Source: Rhododendron vialii
Lineage: Eukaryota; Streptophyta; Magnoliopsida; Ericales; Ericaceae
Length of the DNA stretch: 64,000 nucleotides
Assembly (NCBI RefSeq): GCF_030253575.1
Contig: NC_080557.1
Span: 18,115,501-18,179,500 of the forward strand
Reading direction: 5' to 3'
The notes under the pieces: generated by a model
Databases searched by the model: none
Told to the model about the DNA's origin: nothing
The model's input: only the letters and a program-made list of their open reading frames with translations
Part shown: positions 22,723-35,663 of the stretch, in pieces
Position numbering within the stretch: the stretch's first letter is position 1
Layout of the letters: each line of letters starts with the position of its first letter
Made by a program: the position numbers and the translations under genes

Positions 22723-25614
22723 TAGGGATGGCAATAGTATCCGCCCCGTTCCGATCGGAGCGGGTTTTCCATCCCATTTTCGGGTATCGGGTCGGGGTAA
22801 AAATTTTAGATAATTAGAGACCGGTTTCTCTTTTTAGGTTCGGTTTGAACCCAACCTTGAGTATTATTTCCGAACCTACGTAGGCTCGGATATGTTTTGC
22901 ATTACTTTTTTGCCCTTTTTGTTCGGCTTTGTTGACTCCAACTTGTCATTATCCACAAATCATCTCTCTCTCCGATCTCACTGGGAGACTAGCTCTGTAC
23001 TGCCTCAGATCAGCAATCGTACATTCTTCTCCGGCTGGATCACCACCTCTGTCATCACTCCGGCCAGCCTTGGACGACGACGAGCTCCACCTAAAAAAAT
23101 AGAGTTAAAGACTTTCAACCTTCTCGCCGACGTAGACACAGACATCTGAGCCACCGACCCGTTACTCGACGACGTCGTCCACGTCATCAACATCGTTGTA
23201 GATGGAAGAGAGCACTGGCCGTTGCTGTTTCTCTCTCCATATCACGCAAATGGCGATAAACCAAACACGAAACGAAGAAATGAACGACGTAGACCTAGTC
23301 AGCGAAGTAGAAGAAGACAAAGAGCAAGAGTACGGGAGATTGGAACACAGACGACGACACGTATGTACAACCCTCACCACTGCTTACTACTGCCTTCGAT
23401 TCTAAAATCACTAAGCTGCTTATTAGATTCGATTTTTAAAGTCACTTGCTTTCAATGGTGTGCAAAATTAGGACAAATGTACATATTTGGATATACTTTG
23501 GGTTTTTTGGGGAGTGGTTTGCGGTGGTGGTGGGAATAATAGCTATACAAATGATGTATGTGAACTGTGAATGAGTTGTGTGTTCTGTAGAGGTTATGTT
23601 CCAATGTGTATTTTCAAAAAAATCGTAATTCGTAACACTACGTACCACCAATGGTGGTAGCCAAGTGACTTATGGCATTCAATTTTTATTTGTGTGTGTA
23701 TTTTCTATAAGAACTGTGCCTTTTTCTATGAGAATTGTGTGTAGTTCATGAAAACTATCTATGAAAATTGTGTATTTTTCTATGAGAACTGCATATTTTT
23801 CTATAAGAACTGTATATTGTCCATGAGAACTGTCTATTAGAACCGTGTATTTTCTATGAGAACTATATATTTTTTATGAGAACTGTGTATTTTAGTGTAT
23901 GGTAAGACTATATGAACTGTGTATTTTTCAGTTCACATAGTTCAGTTCTCATAACCAGTTTACAAAGTTAGTTCTCTATGAGAATAGTCACTTTTCATAG
24001 TCAATTCTATGAGAATTGACTATGAAAATTGTCAGTTCTCATAAAAATGATTATGAGAATTGACAGTTCACATAGCCAGTTCTCATAGAATTACTTTGAT
24101 TACTTTTTTAAGACATGGCGGTAAGAAGATTTATAACTATATTTGATTTTGATTATCTTTTTTTATTTTTGTTCAATTTTTGTTCTTGTGTATATTTTTT
24201 ATGAGAACCATGTATTTTTCTATGAGAACTGTGTGTTGTTTATGAGAACTGTGTATTTTCTATGAGAACTGCGTCTTTTTCTATGAGAACTGTGTATTGT
24301 CCATGAGAGTTGTCTATTAGAGCTGTATATTTTATATGAGAACTATATATTTTTTATGAGAACTGTGTATTTTAGTGTGTGGTAAAATTATGTGAACTGT
24401 GTATTTTTCAGTTCACATAGTCCAGTTCTCATAACCAGGTTACAAAGTTAGTTCTCTATGAGAACAATCACTTCTCATAGCCAATTCTCATAGAACTGAC
24501 TATGAAAACTGTCAATTTTCATATAAATAACTATGAGAATTGGCAGTTCACGTAGCCAGTTCTCATAGAACTGACTATGAGACTTGACAGTTCTCATAGC
24601 CAGGTCACATAGTCAACGGTATTTTTGTTCAAAATAATATGATTCAGGAATTGATTCTAAAAATATAGCTCTCATAGCCCCAATTCTCATAGTCATAGTT
24701 CAGGGGTATTTTTGTCCAAAATAATATGTTAACTTGGGCTATGTAAACTGGCAGGAATATTTTTGTCCAAAATATTATGTTAACTGGTTATGAGAATTGC
24801 CAATTCTCATAGCCCGTTCACATAGCCAAGGGTATTTTTGTCAAAAATAATATGGATCAAGAGTTGATTATAAAAATATAAATTTTACAAAAAATGAACT
24901 TGTACACAAAAAGTTAAGAAAAATGGGTAAAATAGTAAAATTGCATGAGAAGTCAAGAAAAATGACTGAAATAAAGAGGAAATATTTTTGTCAGGACTAA
25001 ATCAAGTCCAATCCTAGAAAACGGGGCCGGCCTAAAAATTCCCCTAAAAATTTCCAAATCCGCCCGGGTTTGGGGCGAAAGTGTCCCGACCCGACCCCGA
25101 CCCGGCGTATTTATATATGTATATATACTTATATACATGTTTTTTCATTTTTTTTAGCATTAATTCAAAAAACAATGTCTCTTTACAGTCAAGTAGTCTA
25201 ATTAAATTTTTTTTAAAAATAAAATGTGATATTTATTGGTGTTTAGTGAATTTTTTAAAAAGTTTTCTTCAAATATTTATAATAAATTCTACACATAAAA
25301 AAATGGAATGAAATATCTAAAATATTGATTGTAATTAAAAGTTTAGATAAAACCGTGATACCAAAAGACACAAAAAATAATTTATTTATTTTTATTTTCT
25401 AGATAATTTTTATTCTCATTCAGCATTTTTTTTTTACTTTTCACTTATACTTTAATTTTTATTTTATGGGGCGGCGCGGATAAACCCGTTCCCCAATCAG
25501 GACAAGAACGGAGGTACCCAAAAAACCCGATCAGGGCGGGGTCAGGGTCGGGTGATGATTTTCGGGTTAGGGTCAGGATATGCAAAAACCTACCCCGCCC
25601 CGTTACCATTCATA
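22723..25614. mobile_element. hAT-like element, about 2.9 kb, degraded 8-bp TSD
   Basis: The left end TAGGGATGGCAATAGTATCC and right end GTTACCATTCATA are inverted. Flanks are GCACAAGT (22715-22722) and GTGCAAGT (25615-25622), differing by two transitions. GC-rich CCCCGTTCC/GGGCGGGG blocks near each end are typical of this plant repeat type. No transposase frame is recognisable. It carries a GC-richer gene-like patch (about 22960-23390) and a tandem repeat (23640-24600). Confidence 0.55.
23640..24600. repeat. 480-bp tandem duplication built of TATGAGAACTGTGTATTT units
   Basis: Blocks recur with an exact 480-bp offset: TGTCCATGAGA at 23819 and 24299, and GTATTTTTCAGTTCACATAG at 23921 and 24401. 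Each block holds many variants of TATGAGAACTGTGTATTTT in one half and the opposite sense (CAGTTCTCATAG) in the other. Weaker copies continue to about 24830. Confidence 0.85.
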
Positions 25615-25622
25615 GTGCAAGT

Positions 25623-26643
25623 TAAAGAATGATTTATGAAATTACCCAACCGTTTCATGGTTTCCTTGCTGCACAAGCCTGCCAATTGACATAAGCCTTG
25701 GCAACCCACATAGGCCCTGCAAAGCACCCGGCCAAGTGCCATATCCATAGTGCTTGGCATTAGTGATAGAAATTCATACTCATTAGATAATTATCAATTT
25801 CAGAATATATTTAACACTCCAATCTATCGAATCAGATGATCTTACATACTAGACTAGTGAAACACAAATTGCTGATTTGCTCTGTCTGACTTCATCTCAA
25901 TTGATGACAAATTGATTAACCGACCAAACCATATTCAAGGGTTGCAAATTAAGGGGGAACAAAAACTTTTTAAAATACTACTTCCTCCATCTTAAATTAT
26001 TTGTCCGATTCGCAAAACGAAAACTCAAAAATAATACATTTATTTCAAAAAAAAATTCAAACTTTTTTTATAAATTAAAAAAACTCATCGATATCTAGTG
26101 AATTATTGAAAAAATTTTAATTTTTTCTTACAAAAATTGTATGATTGTGTTTAGTTGAAAATTTAATTTAGTTTTGATAGTAGATAAAAAGAAAAATAAA
26201 GTAATAATTAAAGATAGAGATAATAATTGAAGAAAAATAAAAAGAGATGTAAAAATAATAATTGAAAAAATAAAGTAATAATTAGAGAAAGAAGTAGAGT
26301 AATAATTAAAAAACAAAACTAAAACTAAACTAAAATGACAAACAAACAAAACCATTATTTTTACATTCTCATTTTGCAGACCAAACAAACATTATAAAAC
26401 GGAAGGAATAATATTCAAAAAACAGAGCAGGCAACTAGCTTTTGGAAACATCAAATTCCTCTCCAATGGAGTACAAACATTGTTAATCCACTTTCCGCTC
26501 CACCAAATCGTTACCAATATGGCCCATCAAACCGCCATAGCTTTACATTACTACTGCTAAACCCTAACAAACGTAATTACCAATCAACCCCTAAACCGAC
26601 AATTAACCAAACAAACACAAACTACGAACCCCCTCCGTTTTAA
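25623..26643. other. Intergenic DNA upstream of histone 3' end
   Basis: AT-rich. CTTCCTCCATCTTAAATTATTTG (25979) and AAAACGGAAGGAATAAT (about 26397-26413) could be the ends of a Stowaway-like MITE, but inner arms do not pair clearly. An 86-aa hydrophobic frame on - (26128-26388) is low-complexity and not credible. Confidence 0.4.
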
Positions 26644-27054
<411 letters not shown>

Positions 27055-27155
27055 CTAGACAGAGAGAGAATGTGCAAATGTAGGAGTATATACTGTATCT
27101 TTGAGAAAGAGAGGATTGCTGTGATGATTTGTGAGGAAACGATGGGGCTTGGAGG

Positions 27156-27163
27156 AATTTATA
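27156..27163 (-). promoter_or_regulatory. TATA box of histone H3.1
   Basis: Minus-strand TATAAATT in CCTGTATAAATTCC, about 100 bp upstream of the ATG at 27054. Confidence 0.8.
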
Positions 27164-27293
27164 CAGGTAGTGGTTTGGGGGGTTACATTGGAGGCCGTTG
27201 ATGTTTGGGGGATGTGAACGGCTCCGATTCGCTGAAGATGTGAAGCTTGGGATCGCGATCCTTGTCAAGTTAAATTCCTCCAGTAGTGCGTTG

Positions 27294-27303
27294 CCACGTC
27301 ATC
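27294..27303. promoter_or_regulatory. Hexamer-type element CCACGTCATC upstream of H3.1
   Basis: Contains ACGTCA, the core of plant histone hexamer/nonamer elements bound by bZIP factors. A CGCGATCC-like sequence at 27254-27261 resembles the octamer CGCGGATC but is not exact. Role inferred from position. Confidence 0.5.
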
Positions 27304-28557
27304 TTACCTTGGCTTGTTTAAGCGTTTTGGTTTTATTTTCCCGCTTTCAGGGCGCTTAAAAAATTGAAATTGTAATTCGCTCAGAAGCCCTGGGAATGAT
27401 TCAAAACTACTTCAACACCGTTCAAAAACAGAAACGAATAAAGCATAATAAGCCCTTGTTCAGTTAGGTGGATACAATCCCGGATTAGGAATCAAATCCA
27501 AAACTCGTGTTCGGTTTTATCCCGGGAATAAAAACATATCCAGTCTTGCAGCAGAGACCTTTACAATTGGGTACCTGTGTAAAGCTGCTCCCTCTCTCTC
27601 TCTCAACAGAAGAAGTAACGTGCTCAGACAGACTCTCTCTCTCTCTCACCAAACAGTCTCTCTGTCTCTCTTTTGCATCTTTCCATCTTTGTCTCTCGCC
27701 GAACTCAACTCTCTCTCTCTCCCTCTCCCTCTCCCTCCCTCTCTCTCACACAAACACCGAATCTTACAGCGCCTAGGTCCTCTCTCTCTCTCTATCCAGT
27801 TTTATCATACTGTAGTGTATTCAATTTAGAACCACAGAGATTTGAAACCCTAGGCCTGTGATCTTGACCTATTTGAACAGTTACTGTTGAAGGAAAGACC
27901 CTAGTCTGGGCTTTATAATCACAGATTGCCCAAAGGGAAGATCCACCCAAATCAACTCTCACAGTCTATCGACACAACCACAACGGAGGACCCCTGTAAA
28001 AACGGTGTGAGGTGCGATAAATGGATCCTTCGTTCTACCAAGGTTCGAAGAGGTAGAGATAATTCGGCCCATACCCTTCTTAATTAGCTCCATCTTAGCT
28101 TTAGATATCGGCTAAACAAAGAATACTTTTTTCCGAAGATGATTCTGGTCCACTTTCATGCCCAATCCAAGGCCAAAGGCAACCTTTATAATGCCCAAAG
28201 GCAACCTTGGGTGAACTCAACCCGTGCTTTTGATCAACCAACTAATGAGCCCATGGGGCCAGACTGGCCAGTTATTTAAAACGTTTTCGGGTTGCATTTT
28301 CTGTTTCGCTCGCCGATTTAAACATGCGTACCAACTATTTGAGAAATGTTTGTGACAAACGTACTTGTTTATGAGAAACCTACTGATGAATACACTGAGT
28401 TCCTTATATGTGCCTTTGTAAGTGTATCGAGTTGTAATACTTTCCCCATACGATGCTCAACATTAGCGGCTAGTACATTACTCATTAACGTGAGAGGATT
28501 TCCTCAACTGGCATCCATTTGTCTCAACAAGATTGATATATATTTTAGTCATTACTC

Positions 28558-28585
28558 CCTCTCTCTCTCTCTCTCTCTCTCTCTG
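28558..28585. repeat. (CT)n microsatellite
   Basis: CT run within the copy 1 5' region. Further CT-rich patches lie at 27590-27800. Confidence 0.9.
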
Positions 28586-29786
28586 ATTGCTTGTAATTTT
28601 TTTACGGAGTGGAGTGCAGTTTTTTTTGAATTGAATATCTGATCATTTGGCTACATCATTATGCCATGTTCTCTTGGGAACTATATTTGATTAGGCAAGT
28701 CTTTAGAAGACAACAATCTTGCTATTGCTGCTACCTCTAGAATTGCCGATGGTTAGTATTGAGGTAGAAACTCTGTTCAACTGGCTGACCACATCTACAT
28801 TGATAATACCATTGCCCAAAGGTGCATTGGTTGGCCTTTGTGCAACCTTTTATGGTTAGCAAATAAATATATAAAGGATCATTAAAAGCACTTTCAATTT
28901 TTGTCCTAGTCTTTTTCCAAGTTAGGGTCCTTTTCCCACTCAGATCAATGCTGCATTCACGTAGTACTAACTAGTCAATTTCTCGAGACCCAATTTTTTT
29001 CTTTGTACTAACTGGCAGCTTTTTCCTCCTTTCTCGTTGGTGCGTAACAAAAATATGGTAGTGATCTTTTAGGGCACTTCACTACTTCCCGAAGTTTGAG
29101 TCGGTTCTCCTAGAATTGCTTTTCTGTTTTTTTTTTGTTTGTATGTTCTGGAAGTGGCCTTTCAGAAGATATATTAATTCTACCAAAGAAGCATCCTCTC
29201 TGCTCTTGGATTCATCTGTGCCAGTGATACAGTGAGGGGATAAATTGCACATGCTTTACTAGAAAATTGCACCTCCTTTTTCTTTTTTTTTTAATCCATG
29301 GTACCTTGCATATTTGTTGTCCTGCAGCATGCATTTTCATACTGTTGTGTTTGAAGTTATTTTTGGGTGTCATCTTTTCTGGTAATGGACTTCTGTATGG
29401 TGTCATTTTCTGCTGCTATGGGGTTGTTCCGTGGTGGATTATACTCCTCCTATTGCCTTTTTTTGGTGGCAAGTTCTGATGGTATTTGATAATTGGGAAT
29501 CTTTCTCATTTGAAGGTCAACACCCATCACTAAAGTTTGAGCCTACTACTCCACTTTCACAAAACAGGACGCGTTCGGCTCCATCTCCTGCATCCTCGGC
29601 AAACTCTATCATCGGCGAGAACAGCATCCCACTGGTACATGCACTATTACTTGTTAGCATCCCCTTCGTACATGCACTTGTTACCGTCATACACTTCTCT
29701 ATTTCATCAACCACTTAAATCTATTATAACTTTTGGTCAGTAATTTCATATATCCTAATAACTTTTCTCCCACATGTAAGTCTACA

Positions 29787-32741
29787 ATGGACCGCACACA
29801 AAACGACCTTAACATGTGGAGTTATGTGAACACGAAAAAATTCATTCACATAATGGTTGAGGTGGCTAGGAGGGAGGAAGTGACCAACTCAAAAAAGTCA
29901 CGACAATTTAATGACTTACAATGGCATGAGATATTGAGGGAGCTAGGAGTGAGAACAGGGAGAATAGGGTACACTATTCCTAAGAACCGAGAAAAGTTTA
30001 CTCGCATTAAGAAAGAGTATAATGCCTTTAAGCATATGAAAGATCAGACTGGGTTCGGTTGGGATGAGGCATCACAAACCGTTGTGGGCACGCGCCCCCA
30101 AAAATTCTCGTTATGAAAAATTTGGGTGCGGCCCTCTTTGAAAAGCGCGGCGAAACGCTTCGATTCAGAGTCGCCACTCGGATTTTAGCGGTTATGCACC
30201 CAAGGAACCAAACTCGAAAACGTTTGCCACGTTTGTTTGATTTTTGAAAAAGGGCGTAGACCGGTCCGTCGTCACCTTCGATATCTGAGGTTCGGGAGCC
30301 ATGTTACGAGAGGGGAAAGATTTTATGGCACCTCTCGCGCCCAATTCGGAGATCGGTCTCTACTCGGGCATTTTTGTCAAATGTTTGCATTTTTCTCTCA
30401 TTAATCATTTTTAGCCAGTTAGGGAGGGGGAGCAGTAATGGGGATTAAAAACTGTAACAAGTTGCAGTTTATGAGATAAATGTTTATGGATGATGATTTG
30501 CTTTTCAATGATGAACATAGATTGAGAACAAGCACTGAGCGCAGCCTGAACAAGTTGGAGTACGCTGCACTGAAGGGATGTGAGCAGGTATCGCACTAGT
30601 ATGCACCGGTCAGGCCATTGCATACCAACGCAACCTGCGCACGCCACCACGGAACTGGCGTACTCCACTTATTTGGTCTCACAGTCTTTGTTTGCAACCC
30701 TCTGAGCTCTGGAAAGGGACCAGCGCACACCCATGACAAACCACGCAGTTTATAGAGTAAAATATATACAGTTACAGACTGAAAGAATGGCTTCAAGCCA
30801 CGAAGGACAACAGAATACCCCAAAAATAGTATGGGGACATAAAAGAGGCCAAGACTAAGCTGAGATGCAAGGGCCAGCTACTGGATCTTGCCATGACTGC
30901 CGTACGTCAATCAAATATAACCGTACGCCTTATTTTTCTTACCCAGTGCTTGGCTTTGCATCATCTGAGCTCTGGAACATGACCAGAGAGATCCCAGGAG
31001 CCTCCCAAAGCAGATAAAAGCAAATATTGAACACTACATCTAAACAGTTCTAGGATACAGAAAGCTATATGACTGGTTATTAGCATGCTAAGGTGATTGA
31101 CAGAAATGTAAGTAAGTAAAAGCGATGATCAATGATCCCCACGCCAGTAGTGCACATACAACCGTGACCGGCGTACGGCATGATAGTACTGGCGTGCGCC
31201 ATTTCTCATCTCACACGATATTTACATTTTACCAGTTTAAGGCCATGACTAGTATTGACTACTGGCCTGGACCTTACTGGTTCCCCTCAGGGGTCGAAAA
31301 CAGAAAGGTCCACAAAGGTGGTATACCTTTGGTTGGGATGAATGGATGACTTGAACTTTGGTTTTGGGAGGTAGAGATTGGATGATGACAATGTGGGGTG
31401 TATATCAGTGGAGTGTATGACTGAAAAGCTCCTTTCTTTCCTCTTTCAATGGAGGAGAAGAGAGAGAAAGGGAAGAAAGAAAAGGCATTTTCTCTTTAAT
31501 GTGGTTAACCCCTTGCAAATGAATGCAAGGGGGGTATCTTTATAGAGGAGAGAGAGACTGAGGAAGGGGTTTAACCAGTTGGGTTAGGGCTGGTTTGGTT
31601 AAGGGGAGAGCCTCCCATGCATTAAATGCATAGGACTTGGCTTGATGGAGGGTGTAGGAGAGAGAGGGGAACGTCCCTGCCGAGTGTAATCATCAGGGGG
31701 ACTGTAGCCCATGTCAGAGTGGCACAAAAGTCTCATCCATACGGCTGAATAAAGTTGATTTGACTGGGCTTAACTGGCGAACACCATGGTTGGACCCGCG
31801 TGCGCCAGTGATAACCAGGCCAACGATCGATGACCGACACGTGGAAGTTTACCAGCGCATGCCAAGACAACACTCGCGTAAGCAAGTAGGTTTTGGGGCC
31901 ATCTGGCTCGAAGGGTTTAAAATGGAATTTGAAAGGGTTTGAATGAGGAATGTCCAAAGCTCAAAGCTCAGGACCTGCCATCGACCTTGGAATGTTCTCG
32001 ATCTTTAATCATCATTGGGGCAACAAAAGACCGTAAATAGGTTTATCCGGATAGTCCAAAATAGGGTGTCTACAACCGTCACAGCAACGGATGACGTGTG
32101 GCAAACATACCTCCAGGTATGTGAACTTTAGGAGCTCACTGTTTTAAACTTCATCCCCTAACATTAGAAAGAATACAATAACAATAATGCCCCGCCGCCC
32201 CCCCCCCCCAACAATAACTTCCTTATAGGCATATCCAAAGGCTGCTAAATTCCGTAACCAAGGCCTTGACCACTTCGAGGAATTGGACAAGCTCGTTTCT
32301 AGCTCATTGGCAAATGGAGCATTTGCACGTCCTAATACACAACCGCCCCCCACACGTGATGAGGAAGCTGTCATGTATGGAAAAGGAAAGCCCATAAAAA
32401 GGGAGGACAGCGTGTCCATGGGTAAAAGAAAATCAGATGGTAGTGGCGGAAGCACCGTGAAGGCAACAAAGTTTGAAAGGCGAGATGAAGCATACGAAAA
32501 ATTTGTGTTCTCTCAACAAATGAAGGGAGAATACTATCAATTGAAGGCCCAAAACCAAAGTGCCCAAAATAATCTAGAAATGAAGGAATGCCATGCCTTC
32601 TTGAAAAGTATAAAGCACATTGTCAGGGAAGATAAATATCTTGACTCTTACAGTCATCTTGTTGACCAGCCACGGTGGCAAACATCTTTTCTCGCCCTAG
32701 ATGCGGATGAGAGGATGGAGTGGGTCCATCATAAACACTAG
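29787..32741 (+). pseudogene. Harbinger Myb/SANT-like protein gene, copy 1, split by solo LTR
   Basis: Exon parts 29787-30082 and 32080-32116, then 32229-32741. The N-terminal half is a Myb/SANT-like DNA-binding domain of the type paired with PIF/Harbinger transposases (MWSYVNTKKFIHIMVEVA, LQWHEILRELG, FTRIKKEYNAFKHM, TGFGWDEA, DDVWQTYLQAYPKAAKF). The C-terminal half has a basic patch with KRKSDGSGGS and a helical region rich in K, E and Q. In these elements such a protein binds the transposon ends and helps the transposase enter the nucleus (known for the superfamily). A 1992-bp solo LTR interrupts the SANT exon at 30083. Apart from the insertion the frame is open. An extra exon at 29516-29634 probably precedes it. 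Confidence 0.85.
30083..32074. mobile_element. Solo LTR, 1992 bp, TSD ACCGT, in the Myb/SANT exon
   Basis: Starts TGTGGGCACGCGCCCC, ends ATAGGGTGTCTACA, and is flanked by ACCGT at 30078-30082 and 32075-32079. Copy 2 of the host element has uninterrupted sequence here, which proves the insertion. GAGTCGCCACTCGGATTTT near the start is a phrase seen in plant Ty3/gypsy Tat/Ogre-type LTRs; lineage is inference. No internal coding region. Confidence 0.92.
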
Positions 32742-33738
32742 AAATTGGAGTTTGAAGTGCATGTTTCTGTAGTATGATGAACTATGTCTATTGCTATTTC
32801 TCTTTTTCTTAGACAATCGTATTTAATTTCTGTTGTTGTTAGGGAACAATCGTATGTTATTTATGCTATTATGGAACTATTTCGCTCGTTATGAAATTAA
32901 CCTTCTCGTATGATTGTAATTATGCTCTTACTATTGGATTTTTGCTTGAATGGTGATTGCATGTATAAGTTTGATTTGAGCTTCTTCATACAAGTAGTAC
33001 AGACATAGGTTCTCCAATATATTCACTGGATTCACTCTTCGAGAATCCACCCGATGAATAATAAGTTGTACGTGTAAGAGAAGGTTATGATCCTAGCATT
33101 CATTTTCTATTTGGTGTTGTATATTCCGAAATAGAGTCTAATCTGTGATCAATACTGTAGTCAAAACATACACTTTTAAATTACCCAGAAGGTACTACTG
33201 AGAGCATACAGCTATTTCAGTGAAACTATGTGAAATATTTTTACGTGAGAAATTGGCTTTCCTATATTACCCTTCTCTTTTTTTTTATGACTTCATTTTC
33301 TTAGATATCATTCTGTTGATGATAGAGAATCATTTATGTGTACTACTTCATAAGAAAGCCAACTTGGAGAGGAAGAACACCTTTTGTTTGAGTGCTCTTG
33401 GGCGAGGGCAGTCGGGTGTGACTTCCTGCCACTGTTGTTGCTGTTTCCAAGTTGTACATTTATCCCCTTCCATAATGCTTTTAAGTTCAGTAGATTGGTT
33501 TAGAACGCAATGTTGCATATCTAGTTGCTGTAGTTGGGCTGATGGTTATTTTTTACCTTTGTTGTAATGCTATAATTACTGAATTTAAGAGTTTTTTGCA
33601 GTAGTATTTAAAAAGTTCTCCATTTTGGTCAAAGCAATTCATGTTTTCTAAACCTAGGGCTGCATTAAATACCACTGATAGAAAAGAAGTTGTTTACACT
33701 TATCATCCGACTTGTAACAGTTAGGTACCCCAATTATC
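32742..33738. other. Spacer between Myb/SANT and transposase genes, copy 1
   Basis: The homologous spacer in copy 2 (43543-44798) has similar blocks (for example TTCTAAACCTAGGGCTGCATTAA). An open frame at 33220-33567 is not kept in copy 2. No gene called. Confidence 0.6.
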
Positions 33739-35136
33739 ATGTCAACAAGTGGACATCAGGAGCACGAAGATTCTAGCAGTGACGATGATGAGTTAATGGA
33801 CCTAGAATTTTTGGAAAATATGGAGGAATCTGATGAGGAGGATGAGCGAATTCTTCAATGAGTAGCCCCTTTTACTGGTCAATCATACACTCAGTTTTTG
33901 ATGACAAAACACCCCACAACCATTAAAGATGTTTTACGTGTTGACAAACAGACTTTTAAATCATTGGTTGCATTGTTGGTGGATAAAGGTCAATTAAAAT
34001 GGGATCATATGAGACTATCCGTAGAGGAATCATTGGTAATATTCTTGTTCATATGTGGACAAAGCGGACGGATACGACTTGCTGCTGACCGATTCCAACA
34101 TTCCCTTGATACCATAAGCAGACACTTAAACCTTATGCGTCATGCTCTTTGTTATGTTGGTATGTCCATAATCCGACCACCTAATCTTAACGACACGACT
34201 CCTCAAATTCTCAATGACGAAAGATATTACCCGTGGTTTAAGGTAAATTTTACAATTACTTTTTAAAAAATATGAGGTATTGTTTGGAGATATGTAACAC
34301 AGCCCGATACTAATGTAAGTTAATATAGGACTGCATTGGCGCAATAGATGAAACCCACATTGAGGCTTGAGTACCGGCGTCCAAGCAAATCGCATTTCGT
34401 GGCAGGAAGTTCATTAAAACTCAAAATGTGATGGTAGTATGCTCATTTGATATGAAGTTCACTTTCGTTTACCCCGGTTGGGAAGGGAGTGCCCATGATG
34501 GACGTGTTTTCTTGGCTGCAGTGTCGAACCCAGCCTACAACTTCCCACACCCGCCACTGATTGAGTAAACATAACAATTAATTAATGACTTTAAGTTATA
34601 CATTGTCTCGAAAAGGAAAAACTAAACTAATGAAATTGATTTATCGTGTAGATAAATATTATGTGGTGGATTTTGGATACACAAACATACCCAGGTATCT
34701 AACTCCTTATCGAGGACGCAGATACCATAGGGACCAGTGGAATGAAGTTGATACAGTGTTTTGATCGCCCCAAGAGCTGTTTAACTACAAGCATTCTTCG
34801 TTGAGGAATGTTATAGAACGTTGTTTCGGTGTTTTGAAAGCAAGGTTCCCAATACTAAAAACTATGCCTAGGTACTCATGTGCTCGTCAACCTACAATCG
34901 TTACTGCATGTTGTGTGGTGCACAATTGGATCATAGAGCGGCGTGGAAGAGATGAATTTTTTGATGGATATAACGAATATGATTGGGAGGGAAATGAGGA
35001 GGACAACGAGAATGGCGCTGGGGAACATGTCGGTAATGTAGGCGAGGTTGAGTCTATCAACATGTCACGTCAAAATCTTCAATTGATGTCTATTAGGTGG
35101 GATGAAATTGCGCAACAAATTTGGGCGGACTATTGA
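33739..35136 (+). pseudogene. Harbinger DDE transposase pseudogene, copy 1
   Basis: Homologous throughout to the intact gene in copy 2. Exons by comparison: 33739-34242, 34329-34560, 34652-35136. Inactivating changes: TGA at 33859 (CGA in copy 2), TGA at 34368 (TGG in copy 2), TGA at 34762 (CGG in copy 2), and the exon 2 donor GTGAGT changed to TTGAGT at 34561. The first catalytic region reads DETH instead of DGTH. Most stops are C-to-T or G-to-A transitions, as expected of methylated DNA. HSSLRNVIERCFGVLKARF around the catalytic Glu is kept. Confidence 0.93.
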
Positions 35137-35327
35137 TGTGTTTTTCTTTTCATGCACTAGTATGTTATCTTCAAATTCTACCGTATTTGTCAACTATCAT
35201 ATATGTTTATGTATTATTATTTGAACCGTGACTTTCATGTATGTAGTGGATTATGTATTGAATTTTATTAATTCCTTGTGTTTCTTATTTTTCCTAAACT
35301 CAATTACAATGTCTATGACATATACGA

Positions 35328-35663
35328 ATGGCTGGACACAAGAATTACTACGTTGTCTTTGTGGGGATGAACCCAGGCATATATGATAGTTGGGCTTCAT
35401 GTAGCAAACAAGTCATCAAGTTTAAAGGTGTTGTGCATAAAAAATACTCATCATGGGATGAGGCCTACACCGCTTGGGTGACTCATACCAGGCAAGTTGA
35501 CCAACTGGTGCCACCTTCCCTTATCCATTTGTTGGATGTTGCGGCTGGATCATCGACAGAGTTCACTCCAAAAGACAGAGATGGGTTTCCATTCACTTTC
35601 ATCATCGCTCTAAGTTTATGCTTCTATGTGATTGTTGTTGCTGTTATATTTTATCTACTTTGA
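35328..35663 (+). CDS. Harbinger third ORF: hybrid-binding (viroplasmin/RNase H1-N-like) domain + TM tail, copy 1
   Basis: 111 codons, open, in the same position and orientation as in copy 2. Residues about 5-50 fit the RNase H1 N-terminal/Caulimovirus viroplasmin fold (YYVVFVGMNPGIYDSW, QVIKFKG, HKKYSSWDEAYTAW), which in RNase H1 binds RNA-DNA hybrids or dsRNA. Residues about 89-111 are a strongly hydrophobic segment ending the protein, so it may be tail-anchored in a membrane. There is no RNase H catalytic domain. By eye it differs from copy 2 at about 13 of 111 positions. It starts 191 bp after the transposase pseudogene. Role in transposition unknown. Confidence 0.7.
   Translation: MAGHKNYYVVFVGMNPGIYDSWASCSKQVIKFKGVVHKKYSSWDEAYTAWVTHTRQVDQLVPPSLIHLLDVAAGSSTEFTPKDRDGFPFTFIIALSLCFYVIVVAVIFYLL

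Noticed and set aside
33220-33567. 115-aa frame between Harbinger genes in copy 1
   Set aside because: The corresponding region of copy 2 does not keep it open.
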